Of a stretch of DNA of 64,000 nucleotides, positions 1 to 10,318 are shown in pieces. This DNA is from Phaeodactylum tricornutum CCAP 1055/1 (Eukaryota; Bacillariophyta; Bacillariophyceae; Surirellales; Neidiaceae). Below the pieces are notes generated by a model. It was not told where the DNA came from and did no database searches. It worked only from the letters and a program-made list of their open reading frames with translations. The position numbers and the translations under genes were made by a program. Location of the stretch: the NCBI RefSeq assembly GCF_000150955.2, contig NC_011676.1, positions 454,419-518,418 on the forward strand. The letters run 5' to 3'. The stretch's first letter is position 1; every line of letters starts with the position of its first letter.

Positions 1-1
1 G

Positions 2-508
2 TATATAATTGGTGAAAATGATCCAGGCCAGCCTGAGTTCAAATTTGTATACTACAACGGCAAAACCCGACAAAACACCTACGAAGGCGCTTTTGTCTAC
101 AGCCGCAGCAAGGAGCTGGCCCCCGAGTCCATGGCCAAGGTCTACTCCATTGCCAAGGAAGCCGGCATGAAGGTGGACCAATTCTGCAGAATACGCAACG
201 GGTGTTTTTCGGATGAAACGGTCGTCAAAGCACCCAGCTCAGGGTTGGGATCTCAATCCAATCCTTTCCGCGGTATTCTCGCGAGCACGCGTATCTCGCA
301 ATTGCTGGGTGTAGAACCCGTCGCCGCCCGGGATACCGTTCGTCGTAACGCACCGACCTCTCCTACGCTCCAACCCGCGGTTGGTACCATTGCATCGCGA
401 CCATGGTGGTACGAAATTGGAGATTACCTCGAAAATCCGCACAGACATTTCCAAGTTATGGATAGCCTGCGACTACCTATGACCTGGGCAGAAGATGTCA
501 AGAACTAA
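2..508 (+). CDS. Violaxanthin de-epoxidase-like protein, C-terminal part
   Basis: The reading frame is open from base 2, so the gene starts left of the window. The first part reads as the end of the lipocalin domain of violaxanthin de-epoxidase: TRQNTYEGAFVYSRSKEL, then a helix ending in FCRIRNGCF. The rest (WWYEIGDYLENPHRHFQ, ending MTWAEDVKN) is a C-terminal extension. Enzymes of this family remove epoxides from xanthophylls in the thylakoid lumen, in photoprotection or in xanthophyll synthesis. The conserved cysteine-rich N-terminal domain is outside the window, so I cannot tell VDE proper from the VDE-like or VDE-related paralogues that diatoms carry. Confidence 0.7.
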   Translation, partial: YIIGENDPGQPEFKFVYYNGKTRQNTYEGAFVYSRSKELAPESMAKVYSIAKEAGMKVDQFCRIRNGCFSDETVVKAPSSGLGSQSNPFRGILASTRISQLLGVEPVAARDTVRRNAPTSPTLQPAVGTIASRPWWYEIGDYLENPHRHFQVMDSLRLPMTWAEDVKN

Positions 509-836
509 AGTCCTCCCTTCCCCGCAAAATGGCGACAGCCACAAAAGCAAGTAACAGGGTCGAAGGTCTTTAAAAGAGAGAGAAGGATACAACTTGCTTC
601 TTTCGGCTCTTCATGGGATGCAAAGACCCCTTGCGAATCTGCACTCAATCCTCCAATTGAAGCTTGAGGAACGAGACAAAATCAAGACTCTTTGTACTGA
701 AAACGCACATTGCCAACTTGACGGACATTCTAGCCATTAAAATTTACAGAGATTCTTGTTGTTTAGTTTTTCGATAGGTAGTTGCTGACGGTAGAGAGGC
801 ATCAAAGTTTATAGCATACGCATGAGCCCGAGCCAC
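509..836. other. Convergent intergenic stretch
   Basis: The VDE-like gene and the Fpg-UNG gene both end here. I see no ORF, RNA gene or repeat; it probably holds the two 3' untranslated regions and polyadenylation signals. Confidence 0.5.
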
Positions 837-2790
837 CTACTTGACGTTCCAATCGATCGGATCCTTTCCCATTTTCTTCAAGGCGTCGTTCGCTCGACTG
901 AAACAGCGAGATCCTAGAAAAGGCGACTTCGTTTTTGTGGCCCCTAAAGGGCTGGGGTGGCTGCTTCGAATAATGAAGTGGTTTGCCGAGTCAACACTGG
1001 CTGCCTTCTTATGCGCTGGATTGCCCCAAAGCAAAAACACTACTCCGTCTGATTTTGCGTTGACAACATGAATGATGGCATCGGTGACGCGCTCCCAACC
1101 TTGTCCAGCATGGCTATTGGCTTCACCACGACGTACGGTCAACACTGTATTCAGAAGGAGAACACCTTGTCTCGCCCAATGCTCAAGATTTCCGTGCATC
1201 GGAGTAGCAATACCAACGTCATCTATGGCCTCGCGAAAAACATTTTGCAGCGACGGAGGGGGCTTTACGCCACGACGGACGGAAAAAGCCAGACCATGGC
1301 CTTGGCCCGGTCCGTGGTACGGATCTTGTCCCTGAGACGAAGGGCAGCAGAACTCGTGTGAGAGACCAATGGCGATGTTTGGATGGTTCTAACTGCATAC
1401 CGCGCTTGCCACTTACTACAATGACAACTTTGATTTTGTCGAACGGACATAAGTTGAGCGCTGAGAATATGTCCTCTTTCGGCGGATAGATCGTTGCCCC
1501 CATCTTTCTTTCAATCTCTAGAAACGCGGCTAACTTCGCGAAGGATTCTGACTCAAAGGTGGTAGACAGTTTCTCCTTCCACGTTTGTTCTGTCAAACTG
1601 GCCATTAGCTTGATAGTGGCGTCGCTCGACATAGGTGGGCCTTTGGAGGGATCGTGATCTGAGTGCTCATCCCGAACCAACACCCTCATCGCTCGTTCCT
1701 GTCTAGGCATGAAAAGTTGCTCATCAGTGTACCATATCGTTCTTCCATGAGGGCCGTTGCTTTCACGACGGACCAATTCGCCTCTTGCGGAGCGTTCACG
1801 ACCATAACACTGCAATTGAAACTCGAATTGACCCCGATCGCCTTCCATAGTTCTGTACTGTCCGCCTTTCTGCCTTGTCATGCCTTGTGCTTCATATGAC
1901 TCGAGTGCAACGGCTTGTAACTCTCTAAATAGCAAACGTTGCTGCAGCTTGTTAATCTCCTCTAGGGCTGCGAAGGGGTCCACGCCGCTTCGGTACAAGC
2001 CTTCCGCCAAAATATAGTTGCCGACTCCCGCAAGCTTACTTTGATCCATAAGAAACTTGCACACGTTTCGCTCAGGCTTTTGGACGGAAACTATAGCCAC
2101 AAAGTCGTTCTCACTCATTTGGAAAATATCAGGACCGAGGCTCTGCAGCTTTTCCAGAAGCTCTTGTTGGCTGCTGGAAAATCGGAGCGTTCCAAAATTG
2201 CGAGCGTCGTGGTAGTAAATGCGTTTGATATCGCCGGTATCCACATTCATGAGCTCCAGAAACCAACGGGCGTGCCGTGTGTCTTCATCATGGGCTTCTT
2301 GGCTTACAAAACGGCCGGTCATGCCAAGCGTGATCCATATACTTCGTTGATAGTCGAGGTCAGAAGTGTCTCCTGATCCATTGTCAAGCAGAATATAGAT
2401 GAACTTCCCTTTCGCTTTCCAAGCGAGTAACATATCTACTGAAATACGATCCTCTGAGAATGTCATGGTAGAGGCAAAGACATCAAAGCCGGTTGGCTTT
2501 CCATTCTTCACATATCGACCGGAGAGAAACCGCAGGTCTTTCAGACGCATCCCAACACCACCTTGGAGCTGATCAACAAGCGTCCTCACTTCTGGACCTT
2601 CCGGCATCATCGTGATGAGTGTTCTCCCTGTTGTTATTCTTCTACGCATTCGAACCGACTGTGCAGTGTGCGCTCGAAGCACATCAGTGGACGATTTCAC
2701 GAAGGTCGACAGGCTCATTGTTCGGCGCGCACCAACGAGAACAATGAAGACCGATGCAGCTGTGTGTAAACTGAAAATTGCTGCTTTCAT
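837..2790 (-). CDS. Fused Fpg/Nei-type DNA glycosylase and uracil-DNA glycosylase
   Basis: One frame encodes two base-excision-repair enzymes in tandem. The Fpg half starts MPEGPEVRT (Met codon 2605-2607), with the Pro that acts as nucleophile in this family. It has the DARNFG loop and the helix-two-turn-helix (LAGVGNYILAEGLYRSG), but no four-Cys zinc finger, as in plant Fpg. The UNG half follows with no stop: IYPPKEDIFSALNLCPFDKIKVVIV, then after an 85-bp phase-0 intron (1332-1416, GTAAGT...CAG) GQDPYHGPGQ, LLLNTVLTVRRGEANSHAGQGWE and HPSPL. Both UNG catalytic motifs are intact. The first Met (2790) adds 61 residues rich in Arg, Ser and Thr, a possible organelle presequence; starting at 2607 would expose Pro2 after Met removal. 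About 622 or 561 residues. Family identities are certain; the fusion is read directly from the frame. Confidence 0.88.
1332..1416 (-). other. Intron in the UNG half of the fusion gene
   Basis: The donor GTAAGT follows the codons for KVVIV and the acceptor CTCAG precedes GGACAAGATCCG (GQDP). Removing these 85 bases restores the UNG active-site motif exactly. Translation without splicing runs out of frame into unrelated residues. Confidence 0.9.
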
Positions 2791-3621
2791 AGGCTCTTTA
2801 CTGCATTTGTAAAACAGTTACTCAGTCGTCTGAAGTTAAATAGTGGAATTTGAGCGTTTGGATTGTGAAGGATGTCACGGTATATCGGAAAATGGATAGA
2901 TATGACTCACACTGTGTGAGCCGATTTGCGTTTCATTTCGCAGTCCACTAGTCGATCGTTTCCTTGAAAAAAAAAAACGTCTTTGTGACATATTTATCTA
3001 TCGAAAATTTCGTGGAAAGGAGTATCGTATTTGAGGAAATTCGCTAAATTGGTGCTAATGTAAGACCCTGCCAAATCCACTAAATGGGTGCTTAACCGCT
3101 GCCCATTTAGTGATTTGACATGGTCTGAGCACCCACTTGGCGAATTTCCTCATCGTATTTGCTTAGATTAATGGAAGTGGAGCCAACATGGAAAGCCCAT
3201 GTTCATATGCAAATCCAAAAGAAAGTCGACAAAGAGCGGAATATTGTTTACCATTAATAAGCAATCTCTACTGGACTCAGAAGTAATCCCTTCGGCGAAG
3301 CCTGAAAAACACGATTAACAGTAAGTAGAAGATTGTGAAGCAGATTTTTTTGTGAGTCTGCGAGAGAGACTCAACAAGAAACGGGCCTCGCACGGGATGG
3401 AAAGCACCCTACAGCAATAACTGACAATGTTCGAACACTACAAGTCTCATGCCATCATGATAGGAACAAGCATAGCATCTAATTTAAGGCTCGATCCTAT
3501 AGGGTTGGTCGGGGTGGATGCCGAAGCCCCCACCTACGACCAGTCCTTCTCTTTTCCCCAGCACAATATCTATCCTTTCCAAATATCTCATTTTCACCAT
3601 CAAGACACCGAATGAATATAG
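2791..3621. other. Intergenic stretch holding the MITE
   Basis: Upstream region of the Fpg-UNG gene and downstream region of LSM14. Apart from the foldback element (3033-3151) and a run of eleven A near 2966, I see no gene or RNA. Confidence 0.5.
3033..3151. mobile_element. 119-bp MITE-like foldback element, 9-bp target duplication
   Basis: The element starts GAGGAAATTCGC and ends GCGAATTTCCTC. The outer 24 bases of each end match in inverted orientation at 21 of 24 positions. A second inverted pair inside (around 3070-3085 and 3101-3120, CACTAAATGGG and its complement) lets nearly the whole element fold into one hairpin. It is flanked by a perfect direct repeat ATCGTATTT at 3024-3032 and 3152-3160, the target site duplication. 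It has no coding capacity. A 9-bp duplication fits Mutator-like elements, but the superfamily is an inference. Confidence 0.8.
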
Positions 3622-4722
3622 CTATGACGTCTGAGTGGTCGAGGTGCTCGACCGTTGCTGTCCTCCACTGCTGTTGCTTCGACCACGCCCTCGGTCTCCT
3701 CTACCACCTCGGCCTCGTCCACGACCGCCACGTCCTCCACCGTATCCACGTCCTCTTCGCCGTCTCTGACTGTTATCTAAAGCAACAGCGCCAAAGGTCT
3801 CTGTATTCAAACTCCTCTCCTCTGCACCACGCAGTCGGTTGTTGACGCCTGATTGCTTATCAATAGCATCGCACGAAATGGAGTCGAAAAAATCATCCTT
3901 CGCGTACGCAGATGGACCTCTATCCAAAGTTTCCGCAGCTTCATCCGCTTCCTCATCTTCTTTTTTAAATTGTTCCAAATTCGACTGGAAATCAAAGTCG
4001 TCCCGAGGGGGTTGCACAGCATCACCTTCTGTTACAACTCCCCGTGCTTTACGGTTGAGCAGACTAGCGCCCGTTCCCGGAGCTGCTCCGCTCTTTCCAC
4101 GTGGGCGTCGGTTGTCGTTGTGACCGCGCTCCATGCTCTTTTGCGGTATGGTCGCCGAGTTCTGCGGAGCGGCTTCCGGTTTGGTTGTCGCAGCTGGCTT
4201 TGGTGGAACTGGTGAGTGCGTAGGCGCTGGGATCGGTGCTTGTACGGCAGGCTTTGACGTAGGTTCCGGTGGGGGCGGTGCTGGAGTGACGGCCTCCGCT
4301 CCCGCTTCGTGCACGTGCAGATCCTTAATATCTTGTCCCCGAAACATCAAAAAAGGATGAACGTCATCCGAGGGACCCACGAAGGCTAACCATTGTTCCG
4401 TCGCTTCCCGACCTTCGGTTCCGAAGGATCGAACGTTCTGTAAAGCTACCGTTGCGTTCTGCTCGTTGATAGAGTAAAGGACTCCTTCATAGCGAATATT
4501 CTTCTTCGAAATTAAAGAGATATTTTTTCCTGCAGTAGGACAAAAGTGAAAGGCTTGTACTAAGTGACAAACGACATCATCACCGCAGCCAAAATCCCCA
4601 AGGTGCCGGTCACCGCCACCGCGGACGGGTAGGAACAAAGGCACACCCGCGAGAGGCCTACAGTTCTAACTTCGACCCGAACTAGTCTTTGTACGCGTAC
4701 CTATCAACGGATTTTGCGCCAT
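3622..4722 (-). CDS. LSM14: LSM14/RAP55/Scd6 P-body mRNA regulator
   Basis: Two exons. Exon 1 (4701-4722) encodes MAQNPLI plus one base of a Gly codon. A 171-bp phase-1 intron (4530-4700, GTACGC...CTGCAG) follows, and exon 2 (3622-4529) continues GKNISLISKKNIRYEG. The product of about 309 residues has the full LSM14 order: an N-terminal LSm domain (GVLYSINEQNATVALQNVRS, HPFLMFRGQDIKDLHV), a Pro/Ala-rich linker, the FDF motif (DDFDFQSNLEQF), an FFD-like box (KDDFFDSISCDA), a TFG box (EERSLNTETFG) and an RGG-rich tail. Members repress translation and promote decapping with DDX6 and DCP1/EDC partners. The tiny first exon is inferred from splice signals and fits the usual start of the family. Confidence 0.92.
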
Positions 4723-5225
4723 GTTTGCACACAGCTTGGTTTCGATGGTGCACCGGAGTTTGCTGCGTTGCGTTCTTCTACGTTTACGAATACCGTGAAA
4801 CGCCAGAGTATTCAATGCACAAGGATGGTACCTGTTGTGCGTCAAGCGACGGGTCGCGGAGTCGTTACGAACTGTAAACTGACTGCCATAGAGACCACAA
4901 CGTTGGGCTCTCCACAACGCAGGGTCGTATCTCTGCTGTGGTAGAAAGCGTGTCACAGACATTGTCGACGGAGTAAAAGACGTGACCGTATTGCCGTCCG
5001 TCTGCTGTCCCTCCGTTCGTAAGTAATAGGGCTAGCTAGGTCCTGCGAATCACGATCTACAAAGACTGAACACGAATGAAATTCGGAGAAGATTTTTCGC
5101 GGTAGGGCTTGGAAAAATCGGAAGAGACCAACGCACCCGTCTCGAATTTATGAGTTTGTCCTCTTCTACTTTCAACAACCAAGCCATCATCAAAAAGGCT
5201 GCTTTCCAAACAGACAAAAGCAACC
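4723..5225. promoter_or_regulatory. Divergent promoter region, LSM14 / HAD phosphatase
   Basis: About 500 bp between two divergent start codons. It must hold both promoters. I see no clear TATA box or other motif and no further gene. Confidence 0.4.
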
Positions 5226-6029
5226 ATGGTGGTAGAATCATCAGAGCTCGATAAACCTGCCACTCGGATCAAAGCAGTCCTCTTTGATTTGGACGGAACA
5301 CTGCTGGATACGGAAGCCTTGAGCGACAAGGCGATTTTGGAAGTATTGGGTCCTTCGTTAGTGCCCGCCAGAGTCTGGAAGGAATGCCAAGAAGACAACG
5401 TTCGAATGCCTTGGGAGCTAAAAAAGCAACTCCTGGGATTGCGAGGATCCGAGTGGGCTCCCAAAGTCATCAAATATGCTCACGAAAAGTGGAACGTTCC
5501 CCTGGACGACACGCGTACAGCCATGACCGTCCAAGGCCTTTGGAACGGTTGGGAAGAGGCTTTGAATCGACTGTGTGAAGAAGTCGAAGCGTGTCCAGGA
5601 GCTGCAGAGCTGGTCACACAGCTCGCTAGGGTCGGACTACCCATGGCCTTGGCAACGTCGAGTCGTCAGTCGGCCGTCGACAAAAAGCGAAAACGTCACG
5701 GAACCATGTTTCAGCACATTCAAGCGATAGTCCCGGGAGATCATCCAGCGGTCCAGAATGGAAAGCCCGCTCCGGATATTTACCTGGAAGCGGCGCGGCA
5801 ATTGGGGATGGATCCCACGGAATGCCTAGTATTCGAAGATGCGTTGTCAGGAGTAAGATCAGGCAAAGCGGCTGGCTGTACAGTCGTCGCAGTTCCAGAC
5901 CCACGATTTTCCAGTGAAGAAAAGCAAGCATTCCAGGACGAAGCTGATGTCGTGGTCAGTAGTCTCTGGGATTTCGACGGTCGTCGCTGGGGAATCGATG
6001 TCCACCTTGCAAAGCGGACCGCTGGTTAG
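5226..6029 (+). CDS. HAD-superfamily sugar/nucleotide phosphatase
   Basis: A 267-residue soluble HAD hydrolase of the beta-phosphoglucomutase / HDHD1 type. Motif I is DLDGTLLDTE (nucleophile D21, acid D23), motif II is ATSSR (S146), motif III the Lys of KPAPDIYLEAA, and motif IV FEDALSGVRSGKAAG. A helical cap lies between motifs I and II. Close families act on pseudouridine-5'-phosphate, FMN, glycerol-3-phosphate or 2-deoxyglucose-6-phosphate, and the sequence alone does not decide among them. There is no presequence, so cytosolic action is likely. The start Met is the first in frame, with the domain beginning 15 residues later. Confidence 0.88.
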   Translation: MVVESSELDKPATRIKAVLFDLDGTLLDTEALSDKAILEVLGPSLVPARVWKECQEDNVRMPWELKKQLLGLRGSEWAPKVIKYAHEKWNVPLDDTRTAMTVQGLWNGWEEALNRLCEEVEACPGAAELVTQLARVGLPMALATSSRQSAVDKKRKRHGTMFQHIQAIVPGDHPAVQNGKPAPDIYLEAARQLGMDPTECLVFEDALSGVRSGKAAGCTVVAVPDPRFSSEEKQAFQDEADVVVSSLWDFDGRRWGIDVHLAKRTAG

Positions 6030-7016
6030 GGCTGTCGTGCATAATCCAGAGGAGCACGAATAGATTTCAATGGCTTCCTTGATATTTTTTTTGAAGGACA
6101 CTTTGTCGGCTATAGCTTTGGTTCCTCCATGGAGGTAAAACGCTTCAATGCCTTTGTTGTGCTAGCCGAGGACACGTTGTCTGTGAAATAGAAAAGAACA
6201 TAAGCTGATTGTGAATAACTTCGACACCCGATGTGAAAGTATACGAGAGGAAGATAGAGTGGCTTAGAATTGATGTAGCTGGTCCAGGTCGCGCCTTACG
6301 CGAGCGTATATACACCTCAAAGACCATGGTCACGGCATAGTACAAGCCGAATGCTGTCCCACAGCGATTGTACCCGTCCGAGATAACAAGTGGAGCGCTG
6401 TCTTCCAATGATGTTTGGCAGACAACTTGCATCGTCACCAACTTCGGAGAGTTCAACACTTCCGGCTGTAGTGTACTGATCATCCCCTCGACTTCGCCGC
6501 TTCCTGGGATTGAGTAAATTTCCATACTTTTCCCGTGGTGGTCCGGAGCCCGACAAAATGCCAACGAAGGATCCACACCACTTTATGGTGCACGTGTCAG
6601 CCTGGGTCGAAAGGACGTTAGAGAAGGTATGTTTTTTTTGCGTGGAATGTTGTTGATGGGATCGTGCACGAAATGGGAAGTTGAAAGCTACTTTTTCAAT
6701 ATAAACTATTACCAGGCGGAGCAGAAAAGCGTCATGTCGGTGAAGCCGTGCCAACTAGTCCAGGTGGAGCTACGTTAAAAGACGAGTACAATGCGTTGAT
6801 ACACACAGTTTACCTTCTCTACCGGCGCCACTAAGCGCCAAATCTGTATCTATCAAATTGTTGCTATACCTCATTGAGACCTGCTTCTTCTGTAGTCGAG
6901 AATAGCCAAAATCTTCGAATAGCAACGAAGCCTTCGCTGCACCGGAGTTGTGACACCCTAAAGTTGACGTTATACGACTAAGAATGTTCCAATGTACTGT
7001 CGCAAAATCGTTTCGC
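6030..7016. other. Intergenic stretch without a recognised gene
   Basis: Nearly 1 kb between the HAD gene and PPIL2. Minus-strand ORFs of 89-145 codons overlap here, but none shows a domain, a targeting signal or consistent composition. I see no repeat. Confidence 0.4.
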
Positions 7017-8630
7017 TCACCATCCGCCAAAGTTTCCAAAAGAGGTTGACTTTGGTGGAGGTGGCAGCCGAGACGGAATCGTGGTTCCGGCGTTTTCCAC
7101 CGTCGCCGGCTTGAACGACTTCACTTTGTCCCGTAAATACCGGCCAACTTCCTGCGATGGCTGCCCCCTCGTCTCCTTCGGCTTCTCGAAAAGACTATTT
7201 TCATGGTTGGGTGTTCGGGCCTCCACGAGTAGTCGGATCCGCTCTTCTTCCTTTTCTGTGGCTTCTTTGCATGGGTTCGCTAACACGTCAGTTCCGAAGA
7301 TCATAATCTTTTCTAAAGGCCTTTCCTTTTTGTCTCTTCCGACCTTTTCCGTCAATTTAAGGACTTCCATGCCATCGATCACTGTCGCAAACACGCTGTG
7401 TTTTCGGTCCAAGTGATTACAACTCTTGTAGGTAATGAAAAACTGTCGCGTTCCAGTATTTGGTCCCGCATTTGCCATTGAGACAACACCCCCACCCGTA
7501 TGCTTCAATCGCTCGTCAAATTCGTCAGCCAGTGTTCCACCCCAGACGCTTTCGTCCGGCCCATCCTTGCACTTGCCCCCTTGGATCATGAAGTTGGGGA
7601 TAAGGCGGTGAAATTCTGTTCCGTCATACATCTTCTGTTCGCACAGTCCCAAAAAGTTGGCACACGTTCGTGGAACCATCTCACAATGCAGTTCGAGTGT
7701 TAGATCCCCCAACGTTGTTCGTAATCGGACGTATCCCTTCTTTTTCATTTTACGCATCACGCGAAATTGAGCTTCTCGAATTTCTTCTTCGGTCGCATCA
7801 CGGTCTTGGTTTATCTGGGAGACTTCAAACGCGGTTGACGTGAACGAGGCCGCGCCCTTGCCAGTTGTGTATTGGACCCCTGTCACATCTTTTGCCAGTA
7901 TTCTTGGGCGTTTGCTGTCTCCCGATGAGGTGGCAGGAGCTACTCGCTTCTTTTGAGCTGCTGTTTCCGATATAGCTTTATTCTTGTTCAGCTGTTCCAT
8001 CACTCTCGTGGCCGTCAAACTATGCCGGACCGTCCCGGTGTTTCCCTTATCCTTTTCCAGCTCACGTGAATGCTTGATATGATAGAACCGATTGATGTCC
8101 TTGCGCTGATTGAAAGCTTCGTCGCTCGGGTCGTTGAGAATGATGACATCAGTTTTGCTACTGAATTTCTGTCCCGAAATGAGATCTTCAAAGTTTTTTG
8201 CTTTGAGATTCAGCTCGCGGTATGCTTCGTAAGAATAGACGTTGGCTTCGTTCCCTCCTGGCTGCAGAATAGCTACAATTTTGGTGTGATCATAAAAAGG
8301 CTTTGTCAAAACCGGGCATTGCCAACGCCCTTCCTCGTCCTTGTCCATATGCAGGGTGACAATATCTCGCGATGTTGCTGGTTCTCCAGTCACTGGGTCC
8401 GTCTTGTGCTTCATTAGAAACGGTAGTAAGGAAGAATTTTCAAATACAATACCCTGTCGTGTACACACGGGATGTTCGTACGGTGTCAAGCCTAACGCGC
8501 AGTGCGAAAAGGGCAGTCGTCGTTGGACAGCCGACGCGGTCGCTTGTAGTGCCGAACCGGAGCGAACTTGTGAGGTCCATCGATGCTCCCTCGCCGACTG
8601 GTACTGTTTCTCTTTTTGCTTCTTGACCAT
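7017..8630 (-). CDS. PPIL2: PPIL2/CYC4-type U-box cyclophilin
   Basis: Order as in PPIL2: a basic N-terminus (MVKKQKEKQYQSAREH), a U-box (from LGLTPYEHPVCT to CPVLTKPFYDHTKIV), a linker, then a cyclophilin domain (GYVRLRTTLGDLTLELHCE, FHRLIPNFMIQGG, GTRQFFITY, LDRKHSVFATVIDGM). The active-site Arg and the QGG and QFF residues are present, but the Trp of the drug-binding site is replaced (NHLDRKHSVF). Family members are nuclear, associate with the spliceosome and can act as ubiquitin ligase and as proline isomerase. I chose the Met at 8630 because it matches the family start; the frame stays open to a Met at 8759 that adds 43 unrelated residues. Confidence 0.92.
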   Translation of the reverse strand: MVKKQKEKQYQSAREHRWTSQVRSGSALQATASAVQRRLPFSHCALGLTPYEHPVCTRQGIVFENSSLLPFLMKHKTDPVTGEPATSRDIVTLHMDKDEEGRWQCPVLTKPFYDHTKIVAILQPGGNEANVYSYEAYRELNLKAKNFEDLISGQKFSSKTDVIILNDPSDEAFNQRKDINRFYHIKHSRELEKDKGNTGTVRHSLTATRVMEQLNKNKAISETAAQKKRVAPATSSGDSKRPRILAKDVTGVQYTTGKGAASFTSTAFEVSQINQDRDATEEEIREAQFRVMRKMKKKGYVRLRTTLGDLTLELHCEMVPRTCANFLGLCEQKMYDGTEFHRLIPNFMIQGGKCKDGPDESVWGGTLADEFDERLKHTGGGVVSMANAGPNTGTRQFFITYKSCNHLDRKHSVFATVIDGMEVLKLTEKVGRDKKERPLEKIMIFGTDVLANPCKEATEKEEERIRLLVEARTPNHENSLFEKPKETRGQPSQEVGRYLRDKVKSFKPATVENAGTTIPSRLPPPPKSTSFGNFGGW

Positions 8631-8977
8631 GGTAAGGTACTTCACTGTCAACGGGAACGAACCGCCGTGAACTACAATCCCTGGCCTGGTTTGGAAGAAA
8701 TGCAACAGTGAGTGTTTGGGTGTTCGTGCCAAATGAATTTTTGGAAAGTCAAACTCCAAACACTAGATATTAGTTTCGTAATTCCAGATTCCACCCTATC
8801 CCTGATTTGAGCAAGGCTACCTAGATTACCATTGTAGAGTCTTGGATGCATTGACAGTGAGTGACCTGTCATTGCGGTTACAGTAATACTCGTACCGATA
8901 ATTCGGAAAGCGAGCGAGAAGAGATACAGTAAGCTGTCGTTGACCATAGCGAATTTTCTCTACAATTAACCTGACCC
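8631..8977. promoter_or_regulatory. Divergent promoter region, PPIL2 / sirtuin
   Basis: About 350 bp between two divergent start codons; shared upstream DNA. No distinct motif is recognised. Confidence 0.4.
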
Positions 8978-9964
8978 ATGAAGATCGCCCCTCCGGTGGA
9001 TTTAGCTGGACTCGCGAAACACATTCTTTCCAATGAGTGTCAATCGATTGCCATTCTATCCGGTGCCGGCGTGTCGGTCGCGTCGGGAATTCCCGATTTT
9101 CGTTCACCCGGGGGAATGTACGATACACTCCGACCGGATCTTATCACCGCGACCGAACGGGAACGAGCCTTGATGCGTAGAGATCCGACGTACGTAGTAT
9201 CGTGGGAAATCTTTCGACACAATCCCTTTCCATATCTGGAAGTGCGACGACCTTTCATTTTGGGTACCCAAGAGCAAACCTGGAAGGCTACTATTGCTCA
9301 TCGCTTCGCTGAATTACTGCATATCAAGACAAACAAGTTGACAAGAGTTTATACACAAAACATTGATGGGCTTGACCGTCAATGCGTCCGCATTCCAGCG
9401 GAAAAGATTGTTCCGGTTCATGGCACCATGTCACGGGTCGCCTGTGAAGGATGCGGCCATCCCGCCGACTACGAATCTTTTTGCGAAAATGTACGACGCA
9501 ATACAAAGGACATTTATCAACAAGACAAGCAGGCCCCGAAAGAATCTTCCCACATTCTGTGCGAAAAATGTCGGCAGCCGCTCGTAAAACCGACTACAGT
9601 CCTGTTTGGTCGAAATCTTCCAGGCGAGTTCTTCCAGTGTACGGAGCACGATCTACCAGATTTGGATCTCCTCATAATTGCCGGAACATCACTGGTTGTC
9701 TCTCCAGCCAACAGTCTCGTGTATAAAATCCCTGGCGACACAATTCGAGTGGTTGTCAATCGAGAGCCGGTAGGTTTCGATCTAGGGATCGACTACGGCC
9801 CCAGTCGAGCTCGTGATTTTTTTGCCCGTGGTGCCTGTGAAGATGTGTTCCTGGAGCTTATTAAACTACTCGGGTGGAAAGATGATTTGGTGGCATATGC
9901 GAGTGATCTTCCGCCGTCAAGTACTGCGTTGATCAATAGGAATGCAAACTATGGAGCCTCGTGA
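8978..9964 (+). CDS. Sirtuin, NAD-dependent protein deacylase (Sir2 family)
   Basis: 328 residues with every Sir2 core motif: GAGVSVASGIPDFRS (residues 29-43), TQNID (126-130), the catalytic His of VPVHGT (H148), zinc ligands C156-x2-C159 and C195-x2-C198, and GTSL in the NAD-binding fold. It removes acetyl or other acyl groups from lysine with NAD as co-substrate. The LFGRNLPGEFF segment and the GIPDFRSPGGMY loop are closest to class I sirtuins (SIRT1-3). The spacer between the two zinc Cys pairs (about 35 residues) is longer than usual. No obvious presequence is seen, so nuclear or cytosolic action is likely. No intron. Confidence 0.93.
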   Translation: MKIAPPVDLAGLAKHILSNECQSIAILSGAGVSVASGIPDFRSPGGMYDTLRPDLITATERERALMRRDPTYVVSWEIFRHNPFPYLEVRRPFILGTQEQTWKATIAHRFAELLHIKTNKLTRVYTQNIDGLDRQCVRIPAEKIVPVHGTMSRVACEGCGHPADYESFCENVRRNTKDIYQQDKQAPKESSHILCEKCRQPLVKPTTVLFGRNLPGEFFQCTEHDLPDLDLLIIAGTSLVVSPANSLVYKIPGDTIRVVVNREPVGFDLGIDYGPSRARDFFARGACEDVFLELIKLLGWKDDLVAYASDLPPSSTALINRNANYGAS

Positions 9965-10318
9965 AGCCTACAATACTGCTGCATATGGAGCCGGCCTAAG
10001 TATATCCATCCACTTGTGTATCAATTGTGCTATCGTCCTTTGGCTCCATGAGAGAGCGCTTTCGCGTTTTGGAGACTGAAAAGATTGTTGTCAGTATGGA
10101 TCCTTTGTTTCAGATTTTTATATAATCTGTCACTTGTTCTGATTTTCCATTGACTGGGTTCAAAGAGCACACGTCTGTAACAGACGATTGAAAGCACGCC
10201 ATGGAGCCGCAGCTGCGATATTCCAAATGGATGGTGGCTAATCAATCTTTTTATTTTTATGCTTGGATGATGTAATGTTAATCGGTCGGTCTAGTGTTAC
10301 GTATCATCGACACTCTGT
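9965..10318. other. Convergent intergenic stretch
   Basis: Between the sirtuin and the TPR-like gene, which converge. AT-rich stretch near 10240-10290; nothing else recognised. Confidence 0.4.

Noticed and set aside
6145-6754. Two overlapping minus-strand ORFs of 143 and 145 codons
   Set aside because: No recognisable content, overlapping frames, no splice signals that join them.
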